Position numbers and translations under genes: made by a program. 64,000 bases of DNA from Conexibacter sp. S30A1 (GTDB taxonomy: Bacteria > Actinomycetota > Thermoleophilia > Solirubrobacterales > Solirubrobacteraceae), in the NCBI RefSeq assembly GCF_023330665.1, contig NZ_CP097127.1, positions 868,001 through 932,000 on the forward strand, read 5' to 3'. Below, in pieces: positions 25,179 through 32,976 of the stretch. Each line of letters begins with the position of its first letter. Position 1 is the first letter of the stretch. The notes under the pieces are model-generated. The model saw only the letters and a program-made list of their open reading frames with translations. It was not told the DNA's origin and did not search any database.

Positions 25179-25547
25179 ATGAGCGACGCACGCCGCTACG
25201 TCTGCGGGCACCGCCTGCCAGCCCTGGAGGCCGACGTGCTCGAGCTGCTGCTCGCCGCGCCCGGGCCGATGACGGTCGGCGAAGTGCAGCAGGCGCTGGC
25301 CGGTGCGCCTCGCGCCCACACCACCGTGTCAACGTTGCTCACGCGGCTCAGTGACCGCGGGCTGGTCAGCCGCCGGCTGCGCGAGCGCGTCTACGAGTGG
25401 TCGCCCGCCGGCAGCGCAGAGGAGCTGACGATAGCCGCGCTGCACGAGGTGCTGGACGGGGTCGAGAACCCCGACGCGGTTGTGCTCGGCTTCCTCGACA
25501 CGGTCAGAGGCAAGCGCACCCGACATCCCTCACAGGACCCGAGATGA
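25179..25547 (+). CDS. BlaI/MecI/CopY-family transcriptional repressor
   Basis: A 122-residue protein. The penicillinase-repressor winged helix reads 'LPALEADVLELLLAAPGPMT', then 'RAHTTVSTLLTRLSDRGLV' as recognition helix and 'RVYEWSPAG' as wing, followed by a dimerisation helix. Family members are inactivated by proteolysis triggered by a BlaR1/MecR1-type membrane protease, and such a gene follows by one base. The predicted binding sites are the dyads at 23001-23033, so the operon would be autoregulated. Confidence 0.85.
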   Translation: MSDARRYVCGHRLPALEADVLELLLAAPGPMTVGEVQQALAGAPRAHTTVSTLLTRLSDRGLVSRRLRERVYEWSPAGSAEELTIAALHEVLDGVENPDAVVLGFLDTVRGKRTRHPSQDPR

Positions 25548-25548
25548 C

Positions 25549-26553
25549 ATGGATGCCGCGTCGATCACGATCCTCGCTCTGGCGCTCATCCTCTCCTTCC
25601 TACCGGGCCTGATCGACCACTGGGCGCTCAAGCACGGCGCGTCGCCCGAGACCCTGATCGGCCTGGCGATCGTGACGCTCGCCGGGATCGCGGCGGTCCC
25701 GGTCGCGTTCCTGATCTGCGCCAGCCGTCCCGCAGCCGCTCACGGCCCGAGCACGGCCACGGGCATCATCGCCGTCGTCGGCCTGCTGTTGGTCGCGGTC
25801 GCCGCGGGCCGAACCCTGGCGCGCGCGACCCTGATCCGCCGCCACTGGCAGGCGCTGGCCGCAATCGCCGCCGCGCTGGCGCCGGCAGACCACGACACCG
25901 ATGTGAGCGTGCTTCCGGTCGGTGAGCTGCTCGCATTCGCATCTGGTACCCACGCGTTCGTCTCTCAGGGCCTCGTCGACCGCCTCAGCCCAGCCGAGCG
26001 ACGAGCCGTGATCGAGCACGAGCGCGAGCACGCCCGGCACGGTCACGGCCGCGTGCTGGCAGCGGCCAGCGCCCTGACCCACGGGATCTTCGAGCTCACC
26101 CCTGCGAAACGCGCGGCGCAGATCATCGACCGCGAGCTCGACGTGCTCGCCGACCGGGCGGCCGCCCGCCGCCTGGATGACCCGCGTGCGGTTCAGAGTG
26201 CCCTGCACACGATCGCAACCACAACCACGCAGCCCAACGGCTCCGACCAGGACACCCTTCAGCGAAGGCTCAGGCACCTCGAGCCAGACGCGAGTGCCCA
26301 CAGCCGCGTGGTCGACCGTACCGTCAGGCTGGCCACCCTGGCGATCGCCGCCGGGGTCCTGACCGCCATCTGCCTCTCGATCCACACAACGAACATCTGG
26401 CTAGGTGTCGCGGCCTGCTCGCTGTTGGTTATGAGCCTCTACGTATTCACGCGCCCGGTGCTCGCGCCACGTGGAGCCGTCGCGCCTGTCCCAGCGACAC
26501 ACACGCAGCGCGAACGCACCGCCGCGGACCTGGGCCAGACACAGCAGCGCTGA
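25549..26553 (+). CDS. M56-family (BlaR1-like) membrane metalloprotease without a sensor domain
   Basis: A 334-residue protein. Several N-terminal spans (about 4-100) precede the zinc site H157-E158-x-x-H161 ('IEHEREHARHGH'). The downstream 'RELDVLADRAAARRL' supplies the third ligand. Further spans follow at about 255-300. It ends without the penicillin-binding sensor domain of BlaR1/MecR1, so whatever it senses is not a beta-lactam through a PBP-like domain. With the BlaI-type protein it forms a signal-protease pair, here attached to mercury transport genes. Confidence 0.82.
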   Translation: MDAASITILALALILSFLPGLIDHWALKHGASPETLIGLAIVTLAGIAAVPVAFLICASRPAAAHGPSTATGIIAVVGLLLVAVAAGRTLARATLIRRHWQALAAIAAALAPADHDTDVSVLPVGELLAFASGTHAFVSQGLVDRLSPAERRAVIEHEREHARHGHGRVLAAASALTHGIFELTPAKRAAQIIDRELDVLADRAAARRLDDPRAVQSALHTIATTTTQPNGSDQDTLQRRLRHLEPDASAHSRVVDRTVRLATLAIAAGVLTAICLSIHTTNIWLGVAACSLLVMSLYVFTRPVLAPRGAVAPVPATHTQRERTAADLGQTQQR

Positions 26554-26585
26554 GACAGAGCCGCGGTCTCTGCCAAGCTGTCTGG

Positions 26586-27635
26586 GTGCCCAGCGAGTCC
26601 GCCCACCAGATCCCGGTCTTTGACGGCCACAACGACGCGCTCACACGCCCCGACCACGCGCGGCTGGCAAGCGGCCGCGAGGGCGGACACCTGGACCTGC
26701 CACGGATGCGCACGGGCGGCGTGCGCGGCGGGATCTTCGCGGTCTTCGTGGAGTCAAAGCGCGCGGCTCGCGAACCGGTCGCCGAGACGCCGGGCGCCTT
26801 CTACGAGCCTCCGGCTGCACGCGTGCCATACCCGCGCGCGGCCGCGGTGAGTGCCGCAACAAGCGGCCGCCTGCTTGCGCTCGAGCGCGAGGGCGCGCTG
26901 CGGATCGCGCGTGACGCGACGGACCTCGACGTGGCGCGCGACGGTGACGGGCCGCCGGTTGCGGTGCTCCACTTCGAGGGCGCCGAGGCGATCGACGCGG
27001 AGCTCGAGAGCCTCGAGACCTGGTATGCGGCAGGCCTGCGCTCGCTCGGACCGGTGTGGAGCCGCCCCAACCGCTTCGCGCACGGCGTGCCGTTCGCCTT
27101 CCCCTCCTCCCCCGACACCGGCCCCGGGCTCTCGCCCGACGGGCGGCGGCTCGTGCGCCGCTGCGCCGAGCTCGGGATCGCCGTCGACCTGGCCCACATG
27201 AACGAGGCCGGCTTCTGGGATGTCGCCGCGCTCGAGGCCGGGCCGCTGATCGTCAGCCACACCGGCGCGCACGCGCTTGCCGCCAACTCGCGCAACCTGA
27301 CCGACCGCCAGATCGACGCGGTCGGTGCGAGCGGCGGCCTCGTCGGGATCGTCTTCTCCTGCTACTTCCTGCGCGCCAACTACGCCAACGACCCGGAGGG
27401 CACACCGCTCTCGCTGATCGTCGCCCACGTGCGCCACGTCGCCGAACGGGTGGGCACGGCGCACGTCGCGTTTGGCTCGGACTTTGACGGAACCACGATT
27501 CCGGCCGCACTCGGTGACGTCGCCGGGATGCCGCGGCTGCTTGCCGCGCTCGCCGAGGGCGGCTTCAGCGACGCCGAGATCCGCGCCATCGCCTGGGACA
27601 ACTGGCGGCGCGTGCTCGGCGCCTGGTGGCGGTAG
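26586..27635 (+). CDS. Membrane dipeptidase, peptidase family M19
   Basis: A 349-residue protein with the renal-dipeptidase TIM barrel: zinc ligands in 'DGHNDAL', bridging Glu in 'HFEGAEAI', His in 'VSHTGAHAL' and Asp in 'GSDFDG'. No signal peptide is seen, so it is probably cytoplasmic. M19 enzymes cleave dipeptides, often with D-residues. The start is GTG. It follows the mercury operon by 32 bases on the same strand but has no evident link to it. Confidence 0.88.
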   Translation: MPSESAHQIPVFDGHNDALTRPDHARLASGREGGHLDLPRMRTGGVRGGIFAVFVESKRAAREPVAETPGAFYEPPAARVPYPRAAAVSAATSGRLLALEREGALRIARDATDLDVARDGDGPPVAVLHFEGAEAIDAELESLETWYAAGLRSLGPVWSRPNRFAHGVPFAFPSSPDTGPGLSPDGRRLVRRCAELGIAVDLAHMNEAGFWDVAALEAGPLIVSHTGAHALAANSRNLTDRQIDAVGASGGLVGIVFSCYFLRANYANDPEGTPLSLIVAHVRHVAERVGTAHVAFGSDFDGTTIPAALGDVAGMPRLLAALAEGGFSDAEIRAIAWDNWRRVLGAWWR

Positions 27636-27654
27636 CGGGCGCGGCCCCGGAGGG

Positions 27655-27680
27655 GGCGGCCGTCCAGCGGGACGGCCGCC
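27655..27680. terminator. Bidirectional terminator hairpin between convergent genes
   Basis: GGCGGCCGTCC and GGACGGCCGCC form a perfect 11-bp stem with loop AGCG, midway between the M19 gene and the convergent aldo/keto reductase gene. No T-run follows on either strand, which is common for high-G+C actinobacterial terminators. Confidence 0.65.
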
Positions 27681-27699
27681 GGTGACAGTGCCGGAGCGC

Positions 27700-28698
27700 T
27701 CAGCGGTGAAGCACGCCCTCGCGCGCGAACGGGGCGAGCGTCTGCCCGCGGACGGGCGCGTCGCCGAGCGCCTCGTCGATCGCCCGCAGCACATCGGCGG
27801 AGAGCTCGATGCCGGAGGCCGAGGCGTTGGCGTGGACCTGCTCGGGGCGGGAGGCGCCGACGATCGCCGAGGCGAGCTCGGGGCGCCGCAGTACCCAGGC
27901 CAGCGCGAGCTGGGCCAGCGTCAGGCCCTGCTCGGCGGCGATCGGGCGCAGGCGCTCCACCGCCTCGAGCGTCTTGTCGTTCATCACCAGGCCCATCGCC
28001 GAGCTCATTTCGTTGCTGGCCGCGCGTGAGTCCTCCGGGTGCGGCTGGCCCGGCCTGTACTTGCCGGTCAAGACACCCTGCGCAAGCGGCGACCAGACGA
28101 TCTGTGAGATCTGATGGCGCGCACAGAGCGGAAAGACCTCCGCCTCCGGTGCCTGCCAGAGCATCGAGTACTGCGGCTGGGAGGAGACGAACAAATCGGG
28201 ACCGGCGATGTCAACGGCGGCCTGGATCTGCTCGGGCGTCCACTCACTGAAGCCCAGGTAGCGGGCCTTGCCCTGTTTGACCACGAGCTGGAGGGCCTCG
28301 ATCGTCTCCTCGATCGGCACCTCGACATCGAAGCGATGCGCCTGGTAGAGGTCGACGTGGTCGGTCTGCAGACGCGCAAGCGAGGCGTCGATCTGCTTGG
28401 CGATCTGCCCCGCCGAGAGACCCTTGTCCTGCGGGTCATCGGACATCTGCCCGTGCACCTTGGTGGCGAGAATGTAGGAGTCGCGCGGGTGCTTTGAGAG
28501 GATCTCGCCCCAGGCGCGCTCGGCGGCGCCGCGGCCGTACACATTGGCGGTGTCAAAGAAGTTGATCCCCGCCGCAAACGCGGCCTCGGTGCAGGCGCGG
28601 GTCTGCTCGAAGGCGACCCCACCGGCGTAGGTGAGCCAGGCACCGAGCGAGATCTCGGATACCTCAAGGTCAGAGCTGCCCAGCTTGCGATAGCGCAT
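27700..28698 (-). CDS. Aldo/keto reductase, Kv-beta-like
   Basis: A 332-residue TIM-barrel oxidoreductase. The catalytic tetrad is Asp and Tyr in 'FDTANVYGRGAAE', Lys in 'ILATKV' and His in 'YQAHRFD'. NADPH is bound by 'SPLAQGVLTGKY' and 'VGASRPEQV'. The length and 'RYRKLGSSDLEVS' start match the AKR6/YghZ-like group. It starts inside the end of the GMC oxidoreductase gene (29-base overlap), so both are in one operon. Substrate is unknown. Confidence 0.9.
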   Translation of the reverse strand: MRYRKLGSSDLEVSEISLGAWLTYAGGVAFEQTRACTEAAFAAGINFFDTANVYGRGAAERAWGEILSKHPRDSYILATKVHGQMSDDPQDKGLSAGQIAKQIDASLARLQTDHVDLYQAHRFDVEVPIEETIEALQLVVKQGKARYLGFSEWTPEQIQAAVDIAGPDLFVSSQPQYSMLWQAPEAEVFPLCARHQISQIVWSPLAQGVLTGKYRPGQPHPEDSRAASNEMSSAMGLVMNDKTLEAVERLRPIAAEQGLTLAQLALAWVLRRPELASAIVGASRPEQVHANASASGIELSADVLRAIDEALGDAPVRGQTLAPFAREGVLHR

Positions 28699-30307
28699 CG
28701 CGTGCCTCCGGTGTGGTCTTGTTCGGTATGAAGCTGATCGCGCGCTCCGCCATCGCCGTGATCGTCAGGCTCGGGTTGGCACCGACGTTCGCCGGCAGCG
28801 CCGAGCCGTCGCAGACCAGCAGGTTCTCGTAGCCAAAGACCCGGTGGCGGGCGTCGATCACGCCGCTCTCCCGGTCAGCGCCGATCACCGCGCCGCCGAG
28901 GATGTGGGCGGTCAGCGGGATGCCGAGCACCGCCTCGGTGATCCCGGAGTAGGCGGTGCCGCCGACCCGGCGCGCGAACCAGCGGGCCGCGTCGTAGGCG
29001 GCGGGGATGTGGTCGGGGTTGGGGTGATGCGGGTCCTGCTCGGTTGTGAGCGTCACCGCACCACTGCGGCGGCGGCGCTTGACGCGCAGGCGCATCGAGT
29101 TCTCGAGCGACTGCATGACCAGCAGGATGATCGTGCGTCTGGCGCTGCCGCGGATGCGCAGCGCCGAGAGCGCCTCGCGCGGGCGCCGGATCACGCCGAG
29201 CGCGAAGTGAAGCGGCCGCGTGCCACGCCCGCCGGAGGTGACCATCAGTGCCCTCAGCAAACTCTGGGTGTCAGCACCCGCGCCGTAGGTGACGACCTCG
29301 ATGTGCGTGTCGGCGTCGGTGTGGATGCTAGAGCTGATCGCGACTGACTCGCTGAAGTCATAGCCCGAGCCCTCGGGTGCGGTGACCGCGACGATCGCCT
29401 CGCTGTTGGTCCTGACCAGATCGCCGAGGCGATCCGAGATGCGAGCCAGGGAGCCGTTCAGTCGGCAGCGTTGCAGCAGACGGTTGGTGCCAAGCGCGCC
29501 GGCGGCGACGATCACACCGTGGGCGCGCGCGCTCGCGCGCCCACGGGCAAGGAGCGCGCCGGAGCGTTCGTGGACGACCTCGTAACCGCCGGCGCCGCTG
29601 TCGTCAAGCGGACGGATGTCGGTCACGGTGCGCTCCGGCAGGATCTCCACGCCGAGGCGCTCCGCAAACCAGAGGTAGTTCTTGAGCAGCGTGTTCTTGG
29701 CGCCGTGCCGGCAACCGAGCATGCAGCTGCCGCAGCGCAGGCAGCCGGTGCGCGCTGGCCCCTCCCCGCCAAAGTACGGGTCCTCGACACTGCGGCCGGG
29801 CTCGCCGAGGAACACCCCGACCGGCGTCCGCGTGTAGGTGTCTCCCACACCGACCGACTCGGCGTACTCGCGCAGCAGGCGGTCGGCGACCCCGTCGCGG
29901 TCGTACGCGGTGACGCCCAGCATCCGCTCAGCCTCGCGGTAGTGGGGCTCGAGCTCGGCTTGCCAGTCCCCCAGGCCGGCCCATTGCGGGCTCGTGAAGA
30001 AGCCCGGCCTGGCACGGTAGAGCGTGTTTGCGTAACCGAGGCTGCCACCCCCCACACCACAGCCGGAGAGCACGAACAGGTCACGGAAAAAGGTGGTCCT
30101 CAGGATCCCGCGCATGCCGAGCTCGGGCAGCCAGTGGTAGCGGGCGAACTGCCCGGTGCGCTGCGCGAAGTCCTGATCGGCGAAGCGCCGCCCGCTCTCG
30201 AGGATCGCGACCCGGTAGCCCTTCTGCGCCAGGCGCAGAGCACTGACGCTGCCGCCGAAACCCGAGCCGACGATCAGCCAGTCGTAGTCGAACCCCGGCT
30301 CGCTCAT
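28670..30307 (-). CDS. GMC-family FAD oxidoreductase, cholesterol-oxidase-like
   Basis: A 545-residue protein. The FAD Rossmann motif is 'IVGSGFGGSVSALRL', followed by 'CGVGGGSLGYANTL' and the C-terminal 'HILGGAVIGAD...VCDGSALPANVGANPS' GMC_C region (about 470-515). A cysteine-rich loop 'CLRCGSCMLGCRHGAKN' with ferredoxin-like spacing is seen in related actinobacterial cholesterol-oxidase-type proteins. The ATG at 30307 overlaps the stop of the nitroreductase-family gene; a GTG three bases upstream is an alternative. The operon suggests steroid or lipid alcohol oxidation, unproven. Confidence 0.87.
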   Translation of the reverse strand: MSEPGFDYDWLIVGSGFGGSVSALRLAQKGYRVAILESGRRFADQDFAQRTGQFARYHWLPELGMRGILRTTFFRDLFVLSGCGVGGGSLGYANTLYRARPGFFTSPQWAGLGDWQAELEPHYREAERMLGVTAYDRDGVADRLLREYAESVGVGDTYTRTPVGVFLGEPGRSVEDPYFGGEGPARTGCLRCGSCMLGCRHGAKNTLLKNYLWFAERLGVEILPERTVTDIRPLDDSGAGGYEVVHERSGALLARGRASARAHGVIVAAGALGTNRLLQRCRLNGSLARISDRLGDLVRTNSEAIVAVTAPEGSGYDFSESVAISSSIHTDADTHIEVVTYGAGADTQSLLRALMVTSGGRGTRPLHFALGVIRRPREALSALRIRGSARRTIILLVMQSLENSMRLRVKRRRRSGAVTLTTEQDPHHPNPDHIPAAYDAARWFARRVGGTAYSGITEAVLGIPLTAHILGGAVIGADRESGVIDARHRVFGYENLLVCDGSALPANVGANPSLTITAMAERAISFIPNKTTPEARDALSQAGQL

Positions 30308-30717
30308 CACCTGGGGGTGAGCGCCACCACCGGGATCTTGCGGGAGGTCTGCTCCTGGTACTCCCGGAAGTTCGGCATCAGCGACGCCTGACGCTCGTAC
30401 AGGCGGTCGCGCTCCTCGCCGGTCAGCTCAGTTGCGGTGACCGCGATCGTTTCGGTGCCGACCTCGATCGTGGTGTCCGGGTGGGCCTTGAGGTTGTGAA
30501 ACCAGGCGGGGTTCTCGGGTGCGCCCCCCTTGGAGGCGAAGATCAGGTGGCGCTCGCCGTCGGCCAGGTAGACGAGCGGCGTGACCCGTTCTGTCCCGGA
30601 CTTGGCGCCCCGGTGGTGCAGGAGCAACAGCGGCGCGCCGTCGAACGGGCCACCAACCCTGCCTCCGTTCTCGCGGAACTCATTGATCACCTGCGTGTTG
30701 AAATCGACCGCTGACAT
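30307..30717 (-). CDS. Deazaflavin (F420)-dependent nitroreductase-family protein
   Basis: A 136-residue Ddn-type split beta-barrel. It has 'LLLLHHRGAKSGTERVTPL', 'FASKGGAPENPAWFHNL' and 'AHPDTTIEVG', the standard F420-binding signature. The true start is the ATG at 30717 with GAGGGA upstream; the open frame continues further without homology. It is the first gene of a three-gene operon with the GMC and aldo/keto reductases. F420 use fits an actinobacterial host. Confidence 0.88.
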   Translation of the reverse strand: MSAVDFNTQVINEFRENGGRVGGPFDGAPLLLLHHRGAKSGTERVTPLVYLADGERHLIFASKGGAPENPAWFHNLKAHPDTTIEVGTETIAVTATELTGEERDRLYERQASLMPNFREYQEQTSRKIPVVALTPR

Positions 30718-30741
30718 CGTGAAGCGCTCCCTCGGGACGGT

Positions 30742-30755
30742 TACCGTGTTCGGTA
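30742..30755. promoter_or_regulatory. Palindromic operator candidate in divergent spacer
   Basis: TACCGTGTTCGGTA has 5-bp inverted arms and lies 25 bases upstream of the Ddn-family start, in the 97-base spacer shared with the divergent gene at 30815. TetR-type operators look like this, but no regulator gene is adjacent, so the assignment is weak. Confidence 0.35.
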
Positions 30756-30814
30756 GACACTGTGACACGCGCGCGTGCCGAGCGGGCGCGAGGGTGGCTA
30801 GTAGACTGCGCGCC

Positions 30815-31444
30815 ATGGCCAAGCAACAGCGCGCGATCCGCATCGAGCAGAAGAGCCAGCTCGCCGCGATGCAGGCGCTCGAGTCGCGCACGGACGAGGA
30901 ACTGGAGGCTGAGACACGCTACCGTGCCGCGGCCCAGTCGATCCTTGGCGCCCGCGCCGCCGAGCGCTACGACGCCAAGAAGGCCCGCGCCCACTTCCAG
31001 AAGGCGCTGGCTGCCGCCCGCCCGCAGGAGCGGCTGCAGATCCGGCGCATGGCCGACGTCTCACTGGCGATGGCCGAGCGCCGCGCCGACGACCTCAAGG
31101 CCGCGACCGAGAAGCTCGGTGTCCAGGGGCCCACCAAGTGGCAGCTGCGGGGCCTGCGCGTGATCGGCCTGGTCGCCCCTCCCGCAAGTGCCGGGATGCT
31201 CGCCCGTGTCCGCGGCATCGTGGTCGCGATCCTCGCGATCGTCGCGCTCCTCGGGCTCGGGTTCGGGATCATCGAGGGCATCGGCCAGGCAGCGGGCGGT
31301 ATCTCGCTGGACCTGGCGATCTTCTACGGCCTGCTGCTCTCGTTCATCGCCGTCGGAGCGGCCGTGATGCTCGGACGCCGTCGACAGAAGGCGGCGCTCG
31401 CACGGCGCCGAGAGCAGGCCGCCGCCGGTGCGCCGCGACGCTGA
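30815..31444 (+). CDS. Membrane protein with N-terminal helical region, unknown function
   Basis: A 209-residue protein not assigned to a family. Residues 1-105 are highly charged and helical, with probable coiled coil (Glu/Lys/Arg/Ala). Two membrane spans follow at about 134-156 and 165-187, and the tail is basic. Termini are probably cytoplasmic. No enzymatic motif is present. It stands between the redox operon and the SRAP gene, alone in its orientation block. Confidence 0.6.
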   Translation: MAKQQRAIRIEQKSQLAAMQALESRTDEELEAETRYRAAAQSILGARAAERYDAKKARAHFQKALAAARPQERLQIRRMADVSLAMAERRADDLKAATEKLGVQGPTKWQLRGLRVIGLVAPPASAGMLARVRGIVVAILAIVALLGLGFGIIEGIGQAAGGISLDLAIFYGLLLSFIAVGAAVMLGRRRQKAALARRREQAAAGAPRR

Positions 31445-31495
31445 GCCGCGCGCGCTCCTGCGCCCCGTGCGGGTGGCGGACCGGGCCAGATTGGT

Positions 31496-32173
31496 ATGTG
31501 TGGACGCTACTCGCTGAGCGGCTCAGGCGGCCGGCAGCTGCAGGCGCGCTTCGCGCTGGCTGAGCCCCCCGACCTGCGGCCGCGCTACAACATCGCCCCG
31601 GGCACGGAGGTCCTGGCTGTGCGCGCCCGCCCAGACGGCACCCGACATGCTGAGCTGTTGCGCTGGGGCCTGGTGCCGCACTGGGCGAAGTCGCCCCGTG
31701 CGGGCCAGAAGATGATCAACGCCCGCGGCGAGACGCTGCGCGAGCGCCCCGCCTACCGCGAGGCCTTCAAGCGTCGTCGCTGCCTGATTCCGGCCGACGG
31801 GTTCTATGAGTGGCAGCGCTCGCCCGACGGCGCCGGCAAGCAGGCACACCACATCGCGCGCGCCGACGGTGCGCTGTTTGCCTTCGCGGGCCTTTGGTCG
31901 GTGTGGCATCCTGAGCAGCCTGACGAGCTGCGCAGCGTCACGATCGTCACGACCGCGGCGACCGGCAAGATCGCACGGATTCACGACCGCATGCCCGTGA
32001 TCCTGCGCCCCGACGAGGAGGCACTGTGGCTGGCCTCGGAGACTCCGGCCGGCCTGCTGGACGGGCTGCTCGCCGGGGTCACTGACGAGGAGCTGGTCGT
32101 CTGGGCAGTGGGCCCGGAGGTTGGCGATCCGCGCTTTGACGGGCCACAATGCCTGCTGGAGCGTGCCGCGTGA
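31496..32173 (+). CDS. SRAP-domain protein (HMCES/YedK), abasic-site DNA crosslinker
   Basis: A 225-residue protein with all SRAP hallmarks: Cys2 after the initiator Met ('MCGRYS'), which forms the thiazolidine link with abasic DNA; Asn in 'INARGET'; Glu in 'GFYEWQ'; and His in 'IHDRMPVIL'. The length is typical. It protects abasic sites in single-stranded DNA. The stop overlaps the GTG start of the next gene, tying it to the HAD-murT cluster at least in transcription. Confidence 0.92.
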   Translation: MCGRYSLSGSGGRQLQARFALAEPPDLRPRYNIAPGTEVLAVRARPDGTRHAELLRWGLVPHWAKSPRAGQKMINARGETLRERPAYREAFKRRRCLIPADGFYEWQRSPDGAGKQAHHIARADGALFAFAGLWSVWHPEQPDELRSVTIVTTAATGKIARIHDRMPVILRPDEEALWLASETPAGLLDGLLAGVTDEELVVWAVGPEVGDPRFDGPQCLLERAA

Positions 32174-32976
32174 ACGTCGGCGTCTCAGGGCTGGTGGCAG
32201 GCTACGCGAACGTGATCCTGGACCTGGATGGAACCGTCTGGGTCGGTGACGAGCTGACCTCGCGGGCAGCCGCGGCGGTGGCCGCGATGCGGGCGGCGGG
32301 CCTCGGCATCGCCTTTGTCACCAACGACGGCGCCCGCACGCCGGAGGAGTACGTCCAGAAACTCTGGGCGCTTGGAGTGACCGCCGCCGGCGACGAGGTC
32401 GTGAGCGTCGGCTCGGCCATCACGCACCTTCTGTGCGAGCGTGAACCTGGCGCCCGCGTCTACGTGATCGGCTCACCGGCGATCTTCCGGCACGTCACCG
32501 ATGCCGGACACACGATCGTCAACGGCACCCCCGCCGCGGAGCGCGCCGACGTTGTTGTGGCGGTCGCCCACCCGGACTTCAACTACCGGGAGCTCACCAT
32601 CGCCACGCGCGCCCTGCTCGCCGGCGCCCAGCTGATCACCGGCGGCCGCGACCGCACCTATCCGGCCGCCGACGGCACGTCCCCGGGCACCGGCGCTGTG
32701 ACCGCGGCGCTCGAGTACGCGAGTGGGACCACCGCACGCTTGGTCGGCAAGCCAGACCCGCGCGTCTTTGAGGTCGCGCTCGAACGGCTTGGTCCGGGCC
32801 GCACGCTTGTGGTCGGCGACCACCTCGTGGCCGATCTCGGCGGTGCCGCAGCCGCCGGGCTGGATGCGGCGATCGTGCTGAGCGGTGTGACCACCGCGGA
32901 TCAGGCGCGCGCCGCCACGAATCCGGCGCCGGTGGCGATCGCCCCCGACCTGGCCACACTCGTACTCTCCAGTTGA
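32170..32976 (+). CDS. HAD-IIA (NagD-like) phosphatase
   Basis: A 268-residue protein: catalytic Asp pair in 'ILDLDGTVW', motif II 'FVTNDGARTPEEYV', lysine in 'VGKPDPRVF', motif III 'VVGDHLVADLGGA'. This is the type IIA cap subclass (NagD, AraL, glycerol-3-phosphate phosphatase). Substrate is unknown. The GTG at 32170 overlaps the SRAP stop, and its own TGA overlaps the murT ATG, so it is embedded in the same operon. A role in peptidoglycan sugar or nucleotide recycling is possible. Confidence 0.87.
   Translation: MNVGVSGLVAGYANVILDLDGTVWVGDELTSRAAAAVAAMRAAGLGIAFVTNDGARTPEEYVQKLWALGVTAAGDEVVSVGSAITHLLCEREPGARVYVIGSPAIFRHVTDAGHTIVNGTPAAERADVVVAVAHPDFNYRELTIATRALLAGAQLITGGRDRTYPAADGTSPGTGAVTAALEYASGTTARLVGKPDPRVFEVALERLGPGRTLVVGDHLVADLGGAAAAGLDAAIVLSGVTTADQARAATNPAPVAIAPDLATLVLSS

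Noticed and set aside
20902..26553. Recent horizontal transfer of the mercury island
   Set aside because: Gene families suggest mobility, but I see no integrase, transposase, flanking repeats or obvious base-composition shift, so I do not claim transfer.
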